64,000 bases of DNA, taken from the NCBI RefSeq assembly GCF_002269385.1, contig NZ_CP022957.1:2661001-2725000 (forward strand). Direction: 5' to 3'. The translations under genes and the position numbers were made by a program. The stretch's first letter is position 1. Each line of letters begins with the position of its first letter. Below, one piece after another: positions 22,140 to 30,532 of the stretch. Under the pieces are notes generated by a model. It saw only the letters and a list, made by a program, of their open reading frames with translations. It searched no databases and was not told where the DNA came from. The DNA comes from Maribacter cobaltidurans. Lineage in GTDB: Bacteria; Bacteroidota; Bacteroidia; Flavobacteriales; Flavobacteriaceae.

Positions 22140-23333
22140 TTATAACCTATAATTTTTCAAAAACCTTAAATGCGGAAGAAAGGTTAGAAAAAGCATGGCT
22201 GTGCGTACCATTTGGTAAGAAATCCAATTACCCAACTTATTGAATATACCGGCTCTTTGTCTTAGACTCCCCTTTGTAATTTCGCTACACTGGCTTATAA
22301 CCATTTCAAAGTCGGCCCGAAGGCTTTCGGCAAAATTGACCGAGTGAACTTCTACGTTCATTTCAATACTGCCATAGCAACTAAGACTGTTCAGGTTAAA
22401 TGAGCCTATGGTAGACCATTTGTTGTCAACCACCGCAGCTTTACCGTGTACTACGGAATTATTCCATTCAAAAATTCTCATATGATGGTCTAGAAAAGAC
22501 GAGTACAAATGTTCGGTGGCCCTACGCACCAACGGCACATCGCTAATACCCGCTAAGACAACCGTTGTTTTTATTCCTCTTTTACACGTCTTTTTCAAAG
22601 CCTTTGCCAATCTGTTTCCAGGTAAAAAATACGAGCTCACGATTACTATTTCCTCTTTGGCATAAATGAAGGCGTTCGTGTAGGCATCACAGACTTCCGT
22701 TTTTCGCTGCAGCCAGTCGTTCTGTAAAATTCCCACGAGTGCCCTACCTGCCGAATGTAACACGGGTGGTATTTTTTTTGAGCTTCCCCTTTTATAAAAA
22801 TAATCGCTACACAATATTTGTAGATTCTTAGCTGCCGGGCAATTCAACTGAACGGCATAGTCCAACCAAGGTTTAGAAGCCTTGGTTCCGCGGTATTTAT
22901 CGGCAATATTGATTCCGCCTATCAGTGCTATTTTTTCATCGACGACCGCAATTTTATGGTGCATCCGCCTACCGATATAAAAATTGTTCAAGGAGAATAA
23001 TGGCGAAAAAAAGCGAAGTAAAATACCATGCTGTACCAAATCCTGGGCAAAACTATTGGGTAATGCAGCGCTACCATAGGCATCCAATAAGACATATACC
23101 TCTACTTTTCGTTGAGCGGCTTTTTTTAAGCAGGAGGCTATACGGTTTCCTGTTTCATCGTTTTCAAAAATGTAGGTCTGTAAATGGATTTCCTTTTCCG
23201 CCTTATCGATTAACTTTTCCAGCCTTAAAAAATAGTCTTCTCCCGAACGGACCAACTCAACATATTTTGAATTGTCTTTAGTATTTTGAAACGCTGTTTT
23301 AGTATGTTTTTCAATTTTCCATTTATAATCCAT
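22140..23333 (-). CDS. Phospholipase D-like cardiolipin synthase (ClsB type)
   Basis: A 397-residue enzyme of the phospholipase D superfamily with two catalytic HKD motifs: MHHKIAVVDEKIALIGG at about 124-140 and VHGKAAVVDNKWSTIGS near 291-307. The first domain begins LRLEKLIDKAEKEIHLQTYIFE, the usual opening of this group. The shorter form without an N-terminal membrane anchor matches ClsB-like proteins; it should join phosphatidylglycerol or related lipids into cardiolipin. The C-terminus holds a hydrophobic stretch (YQMVRTAMLFLTFLPHLRFL). It starts two bases before the MFS stop and may be coupled to it. The link to copper or stress genes may be membrane repair. Confidence 0.85.
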   Translation of the reverse strand: MDYKWKIEKHTKTAFQNTKDNSKYVELVRSGEDYFLRLEKLIDKAEKEIHLQTYIFENDETGNRIASCLKKAAQRKVEVYVLLDAYGSAALPNSFAQDLVQHGILLRFFSPLFSLNNFYIGRRMHHKIAVVDEKIALIGGINIADKYRGTKASKPWLDYAVQLNCPAAKNLQILCSDYFYKRGSSKKIPPVLHSAGRALVGILQNDWLQRKTEVCDAYTNAFIYAKEEIVIVSSYFLPGNRLAKALKKTCKRGIKTTVVLAGISDVPLVRRATEHLYSSFLDHHMRIFEWNNSVVHGKAAVVDNKWSTIGSFNLNSLSCYGSIEMNVEVHSVNFAESLRADFEMVISQCSEITKGSLRQRAGIFNKLGNWISYQMVRTAMLFLTFLPHLRFLKNYRL

Positions 23334-23335
23334 CG

Positions 23336-24594
23336 CTACCCTTTTTTATGCTGGTCGGCCAATAAGATCTGATTAACCTCTTTATCTTGTTGCTTCAAAA
23401 AATAAACCAATCCCATAGAAACCAAAACGGTTACTCCGGCAATGATGAAAGGATAATAAAACCCTCCGGCAATCAGCCAAGTCCCCAATACCGGACCCAA
23501 AATTTGACCGATACTGTTAGTAGAACTTTGAATGGATATATTCCTTCCCGTGTTTTCCTTGGATATCAAAGAAACTGCCGAAAGCAGGTTTGGTGTCACC
23601 ATGGCTCCCCCGGCTGCGAAAATTATTATAGTAACATAAATGTATAGTTCACCACTCACAAAAGGGAAGACGATTAACGAAACACCCGATATCAATAACC
23701 CCAATGTTATTTGCTGTTTAGAGGTCAATATTTTTTCGCCATAGGTTGCGAATACGGGTTGCAAAACGGCCATCACGGAACCACAAAGCATAAAACCAAT
23801 ACCCACCTGATTGGTTGTAAAGGCCAACTCATCCTTCCCATAAATTGAAAACACGGTCTCAAACAGGGTAACCACGAACTGCATCACAAAGGATAAAAGC
23901 AACAAAATGATAAAATAGTTACTAAGGGAAAAACTGAATTTGACTACCTCAGAAGCAATACGACTTTTTACTTCCGTATTCTTTAGCCATTTTATGATTA
24001 TCAGCAATACCACAAAGCCCAAAAGAGCGGCCAAAATAAAGGGAACCGAAAAACGGTCTAGGTGGAACACTCCAAAAGAGTATGTATAGTGAAGGTTCGT
24101 TTGCGACAGAAATCCCCCAGAACAGGGCCAAATATCACACCGGAACTGATAGCGACCCCGGACCAGGCCATTATTTTGGTCCTTCGCTTTTCTGAGGTAA
24201 TATCACTTAAATAGGCATTACTGACGGGAATGACCGCTGACGTAAAGATGCCCCCTATGATACGGGCCATATAGAGCATCGACAGGGAAGTGGCAAGACC
24301 CGTTAGCAAGTTCATCACTACAAAACCTACAAGCCCCAATAGTATTATAGGTTTACGGCCGTATTTATCGGAAAGCTTGCCCCAGACGATAACGAACAAG
24401 AGCTGGAACAACGGATAAATACTGGTCAACATTCCTATATGGAAGTTGATAAGGTCCGTATCCAGATTGTCTTTTAGAGCCAGTCTTTCCGTGTAATACG
24501 GAAGGGTAGGCAGTAAAATACCGTACCCGAGCATTACCACAAATAAACTTAACAGCACTAAAAATATCCTGTTGAGTTTGTCCTTTCTATTCAT
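23336..24594 (-). pseudogene. MFS transporter interrupted by a one-base frameshift
   Basis: The first half (24594 down to about 24118) encodes an MFS N-terminal domain: LVVMLGYGILLPTLPYY, KLSDKYGRKPIIL with the DxxGRRP-type loop A, and helices 1-5. It runs out of frame at the C run 24114-24118 (five G on the coding strand), giving GDFCRKR and a stop. In the next frame the protein continues without a gap (GFLSQTNLHYTYSFGVFHLD), and the remaining seven helices end at 23336. One extra G would restore about 420 residues in all. Either the gene is inactive, the homopolymer is a switch, or the base call is wrong. It overlaps the start of the phospholipase gene region and directly follows the copper ATPase. 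Confidence 0.82.
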
Positions 24595-26744
24595 TACTTT
24601 TTCCCAATTTTTCTTTTCAACAATTGAGCGTTAATGGCTACAATAATGGTGCTCAAACTCATAAACACGGCACCAACTGCGGGACCCAGTACAAAGCCTG
24701 ATGAGTACAAAACACCTGCTGCCAATGGGATGGCGACCACGTTATAGCCGGTGGCCCATATCAAGTTCTGGATCATCTTGTTGTAGGTGGCCTTGCCGAA
24801 CAAAATCAAATTGGCAATATCCTGTGGGTTACTGTTTACTAGAATAATGTCCGCAGTCTCCGCAGCGACATCGGTGCCGGAGCCCACAGCTATTCCAACG
24901 TTGGCTTGTGCCAATGCAGGTGCGTCATTGACCCCATCGCCCGTCATGGCCACAAACTCTCCTTTGCTTTCCAACTCTTTTACGATTTCCACTTTTTGAT
25001 GGGGTAGTACCTCGGCATAATAGCCATCCAAACCTAATTTATCGCTAACGGCTTTTGCAGTTTTTTCATTGTCACCTGTGGCCATCAAAACTTTGATATT
25101 ATTCTTTTTGAATATTTTGATAGCTTCCGCAGATTCTGGTCTTATTTCATCGGCAAGAGCAATGTATCCTGCTAGCTGTCCATCGATTAATACAAAAACA
25201 ACAGTTTCAGCAGCGTCACTATAGGCATCTTCAGGTATAGTGATTTTTTCATCCCTTAAATAACCCGGACTTACTACTTTCACTTGCTTACCTTCCACAT
25301 TGGCCTCTACACCTTTACCAGTAATGGCATTAAAGTTTTCTGGCTTCGGGATTGTAATATTATCTTCTTTGACCTTTTTTATAATTCCAACTGCAATAGG
25401 ATGTTCCGAGCTCTGTTCCAAAGCACTTGAAAGCCTTAAGATTTCTTTTGTTGAATATTCTTGTTTAACCGATTCAACTCTTGTGACACCAAAATCACCT
25501 TTTGTCAATGTTCCGGTTTTATCAAACAATAAAGCTGATATTTTTCGGGATTCTTCAAAAGCTGTTCGATTCCTTATCAATAAGCCATTTTGGGCAGATA
25601 CGGCGGTAGATATAGCAACAACTAACGGAATGGCAAGTCCTAATGCGTGTGGGCAAGCGATAACCATAACCGTTACCATTCTCTCTAAGGCATATACAAA
25701 AGGGAAGCCTAAAATGAGCCAAACAGCTAATGTCCCAAAGCCAATCGCTAACGCAATGTAGGTTAACCATTTTGCGGCCCTATCAGAAAGGTTCTGCATT
25801 TTAGATTTGGTCTTTTGCGCTTCCTCAACCATTGTGATTACTTTGTTGAGATAACTGTCCTTTCCGGTATGTTCTACCTTAACCTTTAAGGTGCTATTGC
25901 CGTTTACTGAGCCACCAATTACTTTGTCGTTCTCATCTTTTTTCACGGGCTTGGATTCCCCTGTAAGCATTGATTCATTTAAGTAACTCGAACCATCTAC
26001 TATAATCCCATCAGCAGGTACTTTTTCACCAGGCTTTACTAAAATCACATCGTCTTTTAACAAATCTTCCAAGGGAATATCCTCTATAGTATCACCCTTT
26101 ACCCTGTGGGCTTCGGCTGGCATCATACTTACTAATAACTGTAAGGCTTTTGATGCACCTAGCACACTTTTCATTTCTATCCAATGGCCTAAAAGCATAA
26201 TTGCGATCAGTGTTGAAAGTTCCCAGAAAAAATCTTCACCACGTAAACCGAATACTGTAGCGGTACTATAAAAGTAGGCGACGCTAATAGCCATAGAAAT
26301 TAGGGTCATCATTCCTGGTGAACCCTTCTTTATTTCTGACCAAAATCCTTTTAAAAATGGCCAGCCACCATAGAAATACACTACGGTGGAAAGTGCAAAT
26401 AGGATATATGGGTTTCCTGGTAAGAGAAATTCATATCCGAAAAACTCCTGTATCATTGGCGAGAAGAACAATATGGGAATGGTCAGCACGAGCGTTACCC
26501 AAAACCGTTTTCGAAAATCGGCAATCATCATTTTGTGATGGTCGTGTCCCATTTGACCGTGACCTGGATTATGACCTGAATGGTCGCCAGAACCGTGATC
26601 CATCTTGCTATGGTCGTCGGATTTTGGATCTTCCATTTTTGAGTGGTCCATTTTCGAGTGATCCATTTTTGAATGGTCATCTTTGTCGTGATTCATTTTG
26701 AAATGGTCCATTTTTTTGTTCTTTTGCTCTTCGTGATTGTCCAT
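24594..26744 (-). CDS. copB: P1B-3 type copper-translocating ATPase (CopB-like)
   Basis: A 716-residue P-type ATPase. Residues 1-75 form a metal-binding tail rich in His, Met and Asp, with DHSKM repeated four times, and no folded HMA domain. The membrane motif is CPH at 364-366 (VIACPHALGLAIP), the mark of subclass P1B-3 (CopB type, Cu2+/Cu+/Ag+ export). The phosphorylation site is DKTGT at 408; TGES and GDGVNDAP are present. The last helix reads AINAQLLKRKIGKK. It is followed at once by the MFS gene. Its tail suggests extracellular-type copper gathering on the cytoplasmic side. Confidence 0.92.
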   Translation of the reverse strand: MDNHEEQKNKKMDHFKMNHDKDDHSKMDHSKMDHSKMEDPKSDDHSKMDHGSGDHSGHNPGHGQMGHDHHKMMIADFRKRFWVTLVLTIPILFFSPMIQEFFGYEFLLPGNPYILFALSTVVYFYGGWPFLKGFWSEIKKGSPGMMTLISMAISVAYFYSTATVFGLRGEDFFWELSTLIAIMLLGHWIEMKSVLGASKALQLLVSMMPAEAHRVKGDTIEDIPLEDLLKDDVILVKPGEKVPADGIIVDGSSYLNESMLTGESKPVKKDENDKVIGGSVNGNSTLKVKVEHTGKDSYLNKVITMVEEAQKTKSKMQNLSDRAAKWLTYIALAIGFGTLAVWLILGFPFVYALERMVTVMVIACPHALGLAIPLVVAISTAVSAQNGLLIRNRTAFEESRKISALLFDKTGTLTKGDFGVTRVESVKQEYSTKEILRLSSALEQSSEHPIAVGIIKKVKEDNITIPKPENFNAITGKGVEANVEGKQVKVVSPGYLRDEKITIPEDAYSDAAETVVFVLIDGQLAGYIALADEIRPESAEAIKIFKKNNIKVLMATGDNEKTAKAVSDKLGLDGYYAEVLPHQKVEIVKELESKGEFVAMTGDGVNDAPALAQANVGIAVGSGTDVAAETADIILVNSNPQDIANLILFGKATYNKMIQNLIWATGYNVVAIPLAAGVLYSSGFVLGPAVGAVFMSLSTIIVAINAQLLKRKIGKK
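26601..26678 (-). repeat. DHSKM tandem coding repeat in the CopB N-terminus
   Basis: Four copies of the five-codon unit for DHSKM lie here, three in tandem and the fourth after a short EDPKSD spacer. The copies differ in silent positions. They add His and Met ligands to the metal-binding tail, and the tract could change in length by slippage. Confidence 0.7.
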
Positions 26745-26761
26745 AGTATTCTATTTAAGGG

Positions 26762-27058
26762 TTATCGTAATTTTTTTCGCATTGCTTCCGAGATATTTTC
26801 AGCATAGACCCCATAGGCATCTACCAAAAGCCCCTTTATACCATCTTTTGATGAAATGGCATAAAGAACACTGTTATCGTCCGTACTGCTCATACCTTCA
26901 AAACGATGGGTTTCATCCACATCAAAATCTTCGGGATGGATTTCCAATTCCAATGAAGCACATTTTATACAGTCGGGGGCCAAATTAAAATCATAGGTAT
27001 ATCCCCTGATCTGTAAATCATTTATTGCCTCTGATAGGGTGTCATAGTTTCTCATCAT
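26762..27058 (-). CDS. Small conserved Bacteroidota protein (PRPP-synthetase-associated type)
   Basis: A 98-residue soluble protein: YDTLSEAINDLQIRGYTYDFNLAPDCIKC, then LELHPEDFDVDETHRFEGMSS and a SVLYAISSKDGIKGLLVDAYGVYAE end. This family is often labelled phosphoribosylpyrophosphate synthetase in Bacteroidota databases, but it lacks any PRPP-binding loop and is far too short, so that label is doubtful. It has a C-x2-C pair (CIKC). It lies three bases after the gene at 27062 and follows the real PRPP synthetase in the same transcript, which may be the origin of the name. Function unknown. Confidence 0.7.
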   Translation of the reverse strand: MMRNYDTLSEAINDLQIRGYTYDFNLAPDCIKCASLELEIHPEDFDVDETHRFEGMSSTDDNSVLYAISSKDGIKGLLVDAYGVYAENISEAMRKKLR

Positions 27059-27061
27059 TTA

Positions 27062-27712
27062 TTATTTGTATGTCATCGTAAAATAGCTGCCGTCTTTCTC
27101 GGTAAATTTCTGGAATGATAACAAGTTCTCACTTGTAAGTTTTTCACTTGCAACATAGTCCAATTGTTTAATTCGTATACCAATGGCATAGGCCTTAATA
27201 TTGATTTTGGATTTGATTATTTTCCCATTTCCGTTAGATTCCAACACGCGGTCATAAATTTTAATCTTACTGTTGGAACCAAGGAAGTTCAACAATCCCG
27301 AATCAAAGCTCATTTCGAGTTCAACATTCTCCAAGTTCGCTAGATCATAGAGTTCTTTGAAATTTTTGGACACTGTATTGATTTCGGTTTCCTTTGATTT
27401 TGGGTTTGAAAACGGAAATGCCATTACCAAAATACTGGATTCATCCGGTTTGCATCGGTAAGTGGTGGTATATTTATCGGTCGGGGTACCTTTTTTATCA
27501 AAAAGCTCGGTTGTGACAATAATTTCATAGTAACCATTGACTACTTTTAGCTTTCCGGATTTAAAAGTTTGCTTGTTCAGAAAGTCTCCATTTTTATCAA
27601 AATTTTCCCGTACCACCCTTCTATCGGACAATTGTCCGATTAGCATTTTATCTTGTGGGTATGCGGAAAAAATCATAAAAACGAATACTATTAAGTGTAA
27701 TCCTATTTTCAT
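27062..27712 (-). CDS. Exported hypothetical protein translationally coupled to PRPP synthetase
   Basis: A 216-residue protein with an N-terminal signal (IGLHLIVFVFMIFSAYPQ) and a beta-rich mature part ending in SFQKFTEKDGSYFTMTYK. No named domain is recognised. Its start ATG overlaps the PRPP synthetase stop by four bases (ATGA), so the pair is probably translationally coupled even though one product is exported and the other is cytoplasmic. A periplasmic or lipid-exposed role is possible. It has no Cys in the mature part and no metal-binding clusters, unlike its copper-block neighbours. Confidence 0.6.
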   Translation of the reverse strand: MKIGLHLIVFVFMIFSAYPQDKMLIGQLSDRRVVRENFDKNGDFLNKQTFKSGKLKVVNGYYEIIVTTELFDKKGTPTDKYTTTYRCKPDESSILVMAFPFSNPKSKETEINTVSKNFKELYDLANLENVELEMSFDSGLLNFLGSNSKIKIYDRVLESNGNGKIIKSKINIKAYAIGIRIKQLDYVASEKLTSENLLSFQKFTEKDGSYFTMTYK

Positions 27713-28602
27713 ATGTGGTGCATCAACTCTTTTACTTCCTTGGCGATCACATCGCTCAAATCAATTTTATTCGACTGATGTGGAATCGTGTTGCAGGTAA
27801 TGATGTCCTCCACATAAGCGTCCCACAAATCTTGATAGGCATTTCCTGAAAATACGGCATGAATACCAATGCATATTGCAGGTTTCATTCCCGTACTTTT
27901 CAAATGTTCCGTAGTTTCTATCATGGTCCGGGCCGTAGAAATGATGTCGTCTACTAAAACTGGCGTCGCTTCCTTATATTTATCTACATCGGGAACAGAA
28001 ACTTCAACATCACGGTCGCCATGGCGGACCTTTTGTAACACCGTGAAGGGTACTCCCGCTTTTTTTGCCACATCGGAAACCCATTGCTCACTTTCGGAAT
28101 CGGGCCCGATAAGTACCGGATTATGAATGTTCTTCTTGATGTATTTGGAGATTTCGTCCGCTGCATGAATGACCCTTTTCGGAATATTGTATACCTCGCC
28201 CAACATATGTATTCTATGCAAATGGGGGTCAATGGTCGTGATGCTATCGGCAAAACCTGAAATCAATTTCCCGAAAAAGCTAGAGGTGACGCCTTCCCCT
28301 TCATCAAAGACCTTGTCCTGTCGCATATAGGCCAAATAGGGAGCCACCAAGCAAGTGCACATAGCGCCCAAAGATTTTGCGGTGTGGCTTAAAAAATACA
28401 ATGGCAATAGTTTTTCATCGGGTTCGTGCAAGGTGCAGACCATGACCACACATTTGTCTTTCACATCGGAAAGGATACGCGTGTAGGATTCCCCGTCAGG
28501 AAATTTGCGTATGGTGCATTCCCCGATTTCCGCTTTCATTTTCTCCGCTAACAATTCCGTGAGTTCTTGGTTTCCCGGAAGACTGAATAATATAGTTTTC
28601 AT
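27709..28602 (-). CDS. prs: Ribose-phosphate pyrophosphokinase (class III-like PRPP synthetase)
   Basis: A 297-residue enzyme that makes 5-phosphoribosyl 1-diphosphate from ribose 5-phosphate and ATP. The PRPP-binding loop is PVLVDDIISTARTM near 213-226; the catalytic flexible-loop region reads KVRHGDRDVEV near 186-196; the N-terminal half has APYLAYMRQDKVFDEGEGVTS. The short flag region and length match the archaeal/plant class III and related small enzymes rather than the long class I form. It follows the AMP phosphorylase gene with a 12-base gap, so in this cluster it probably works with nucleotide breakdown rather than only with biosynthesis; a housekeeping class I enzyme should exist elsewhere in the genome. 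Confidence 0.88.
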   Translation of the reverse strand: MKTILFSLPGNQELTELLAEKMKAEIGECTIRKFPDGESYTRILSDVKDKCVVMVCTLHEPDEKLLPLYFLSHTAKSLGAMCTCLVAPYLAYMRQDKVFDEGEGVTSSFFGKLISGFADSITTIDPHLHRIHMLGEVYNIPKRVIHAADEISKYIKKNIHNPVLIGPDSESEQWVSDVAKKAGVPFTVLQKVRHGDRDVEVSVPDVDKYKEATPVLVDDIISTARTMIETTEHLKSTGMKPAICIGIHAVFSGNAYQDLWDAYVEDIITCNTIPHQSNKIDLSDVIAKEVKELMHHI

Positions 28603-28614
28603 TTGTTCTTTTTT

Positions 28615-30129
28615 TTATTCTATTGTTATAATATCGTCATGGCTCTCATAATATTCCAAGGCATAGTTCAACTCGCCTTGCGATTCTGCAAAGAGCGTAT
28701 AGAGCAACTGGCCTTTTTCTATTTCATCGTTCAAATGAACGTTCAGTAAAATACCGGCAGATTTTGATTGGGGCGCACCTGACAGTTTGGCGAGTTTTGC
28801 AATCTTTCTATTGTCAATACGCCGTAAAACACCTGTTTTTTTGGCTTTTATTTCGAATTTATAAGGTTTTAGGAGAGGTTGTTTAAAATTACCTTGGGCT
28901 TTACAGATAGCGAGAAATTTGTTGTATGCCTTACCTGATTCCAATAGCCCTCTGGCGGTTTGCTTTCCATTTCCCGATTCGATTTCGCCAGAAAGCTCTA
29001 ATAGCTCGCCCGCTAATAGAACTGCCCTTTCTCTTAGGTCTTTCGGAGCATCAACTTCGTTCTTGAGTACACTAAGGAGGTCCATTGCTTCAAGGGCTGG
29101 ACCAATACCTCTGCCGACAGGCTGTGTACCATCTGTAATAACTACTCTTGTATCAAGGCCAACAGCTTTGCCCACGACTTCGAGATGTTCCTTAAGCTTC
29201 ATGGCAGCGTAATCGGTACGAACCTTGGCCGTTTCGCCGACAGGAATATCAATGACCACATGGGTAGAACCTGCTGCCGCTTTTTTGGAAAGAACCGATG
29301 CAATCAACTGCCCTTCGCTATCAATATCCAAGGCTTTTTCAATTTTGATGAGCATATCATCTGCCGGACTTAATTGCGCGGTACCCCCCCAAACAAAACA
29401 TCCGCCTTCTTTTTCAACAACAGCTTTGATTTCTTCCAAAGAAAGGGTAACATTGGTCAATACCTCCATGGTATCGGCTGTTCCTGCCGGGGAAGTGATA
29501 GCTCTCGATGATGTTTTGGGCATGGTAAGCCCGTAGGCGGCAACAATGGCCACAACGATGGGCGTTGTTCTGTTGCCTGGCAAACCGCCGATACAATGTT
29601 TATCGACTACGATTTTTTTGTTCCAATCCAATTGTTTTCCAGAAGCGATCATGGCTTTTGTGAGGTCCGAGATTTCATTGACATCCAATCTATTTCCGGC
29701 ACAGGCCGTAATAAAAGCCGAAAGATGAATGTTGGAGTAATCTCCTTCAACGATATCCGTAATGATTTCTTCGAAGGCCGTATAAACTAGTTTTTGATTG
29801 TAGATTTTGGCCCTTACATGGCTTAAGGAATCTATAGGTTCCAAGTGCGACACCCTTAGTGTTTCATTTCCGGACACTTTTAATTTTTTCGCCGCCGCTT
29901 CGGATAACCCTATCTCTCCGACTAGCAGCACATCAGACGTTATTACATTAAGACTGGCAACGATGGAAGTATTGAAATTGGATACCCGGATTCTGGTCAA
30001 TGCTTCAAAACCTTCGGAAACACAGACATGGCAATCTTCCCGCATATAGACCACATGCTCATTCTGTGTATAAATGCCCAAGTGTTTATATTTTAAAGTA
30101 CTTGATTTTTCTTCCATACTATTTTTCAT
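28615..30129 (-). CDS. AMP phosphorylase (thymidine phosphorylase-family)
   Basis: A protein of about 504 residues when started at ATG 30129, which overlaps the upstream stop (TAATG); the longer frame from 30171 only adds residues shadowing the upstream gene. The catalytic domain of the thymidine/AMP phosphorylase family is seen in KIVVDKHCIGGLPGNRTTP, followed by SRAITSPAGTADTMEVL. GGLPGNRTT is the AMP phosphorylase form; bacterial DeoA has GGVGD. The extra N-terminal domain of about 80 residues is also typical of archaeal AMP phosphorylase (about 503). It converts AMP plus phosphate to adenine and ribose 1,5-bisphosphate. No isomerase or RuBisCO is nearby. Confidence 0.87.
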   Translation of the reverse strand: MKNSMEEKSSTLKYKHLGIYTQNEHVVYMREDCHVCVSEGFEALTRIRVSNFNTSIVASLNVITSDVLLVGEIGLSEAAAKKLKVSGNETLRVSHLEPIDSLSHVRAKIYNQKLVYTAFEEIITDIVEGDYSNIHLSAFITACAGNRLDVNEISDLTKAMIASGKQLDWNKKIVVDKHCIGGLPGNRTTPIVVAIVAAYGLTMPKTSSRAITSPAGTADTMEVLTNVTLSLEEIKAVVEKEGGCFVWGGTAQLSPADDMLIKIEKALDIDSEGQLIASVLSKKAAAGSTHVVIDIPVGETAKVRTDYAAMKLKEHLEVVGKAVGLDTRVVITDGTQPVGRGIGPALEAMDLLSVLKNEVDAPKDLRERAVLLAGELLELSGEIESGNGKQTARGLLESGKAYNKFLAICKAQGNFKQPLLKPYKFEIKAKKTGVLRRIDNRKIAKLAKLSGAPQSKSAGILLNVHLNDEIEKGQLLYTLFAESQGELNYALEYYESHDDIITIE

Positions 30130-30527
30130 TATTTGGTTTTTAAATGTTTCGATGAAGTCCAAAGAAGCCAAATACCGAGAGTTACATCAACTCCCAAACA
30201 GAAAAGTGGCCACCATTGAGGTGGGTTTGTAGAGAACACAATATTACCTTGAAATAGGTCATAGATCCCATGTAATATCATTGCGATACCTACTATTTTT
30301 AGGTTTCTATGATGTCCTAATATTGCTATTGCCGAGAATAGCAAAGCAATGCTTGTTTCGAATATAATTTCGTAAGTATTGTTAGCTTGAAAAGCGAAAA
30401 GAACATAGTAGAAAGCAATAGCAATCAATAATACAGGATAGAAACTGCTGTCCTTATCAAAGCCCGTTTTTATTGCAAGTAATACAATGGAAATTCCTAA
30501 TAGTACCCCAATGATTAGTTCGACCAT
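30129..30527 (-). CDS. Small four-helix membrane protein
   Basis: A 132-residue protein with four hydrophobic segments: VELIIGVLLGISIVLLAIKTG, FYPVLLIAIAFYYVLFAF, IIFETSIALLFSAIAILG, and two at the end (KIVGIAMILHGIYDLFQG and WPLFCLGVDVTLGIWLLW). The composition of short loops with HGIYDLF is shared with uncharacterised small integral proteins of Bacteroidota. Its stop TAA overlaps the AMP phosphorylase ATG by one base, so the two are coupled. It lies between the MBL nuclease and AMP phosphorylase. Function unknown. Confidence 0.68.
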   Translation of the reverse strand: MVELIIGVLLGISIVLLAIKTGFDKDSSFYPVLLIAIAFYYVLFAFQANNTYEIIFETSIALLFSAIAILGHHRNLKIVGIAMILHGIYDLFQGNIVFSTNPPQWWPLFCLGVDVTLGIWLLWTSSKHLKTK

Positions 30528-30532
30528 ATTAG

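Noticed and set aside
26318..26701. Plus-strand frame opposite the CopB N-terminus
   Set aside because: It is the complement of the DHSKM repeats and membrane helices, with no recognisable domain.
26762..27058. Calling the 98-residue protein a PRPP synthetase, the label often used in databases
   Set aside because: It is too short, has no PRPP-binding loop and no catalytic KR region. The true PRPP synthetase is at 27709-28602.
28615..30171. Starting the AMP phosphorylase at 30171
   Set aside because: The first 14 residues only shadow the end of the upstream membrane-protein gene; ATG 30129 overlaps that stop by one base and gives the family length.
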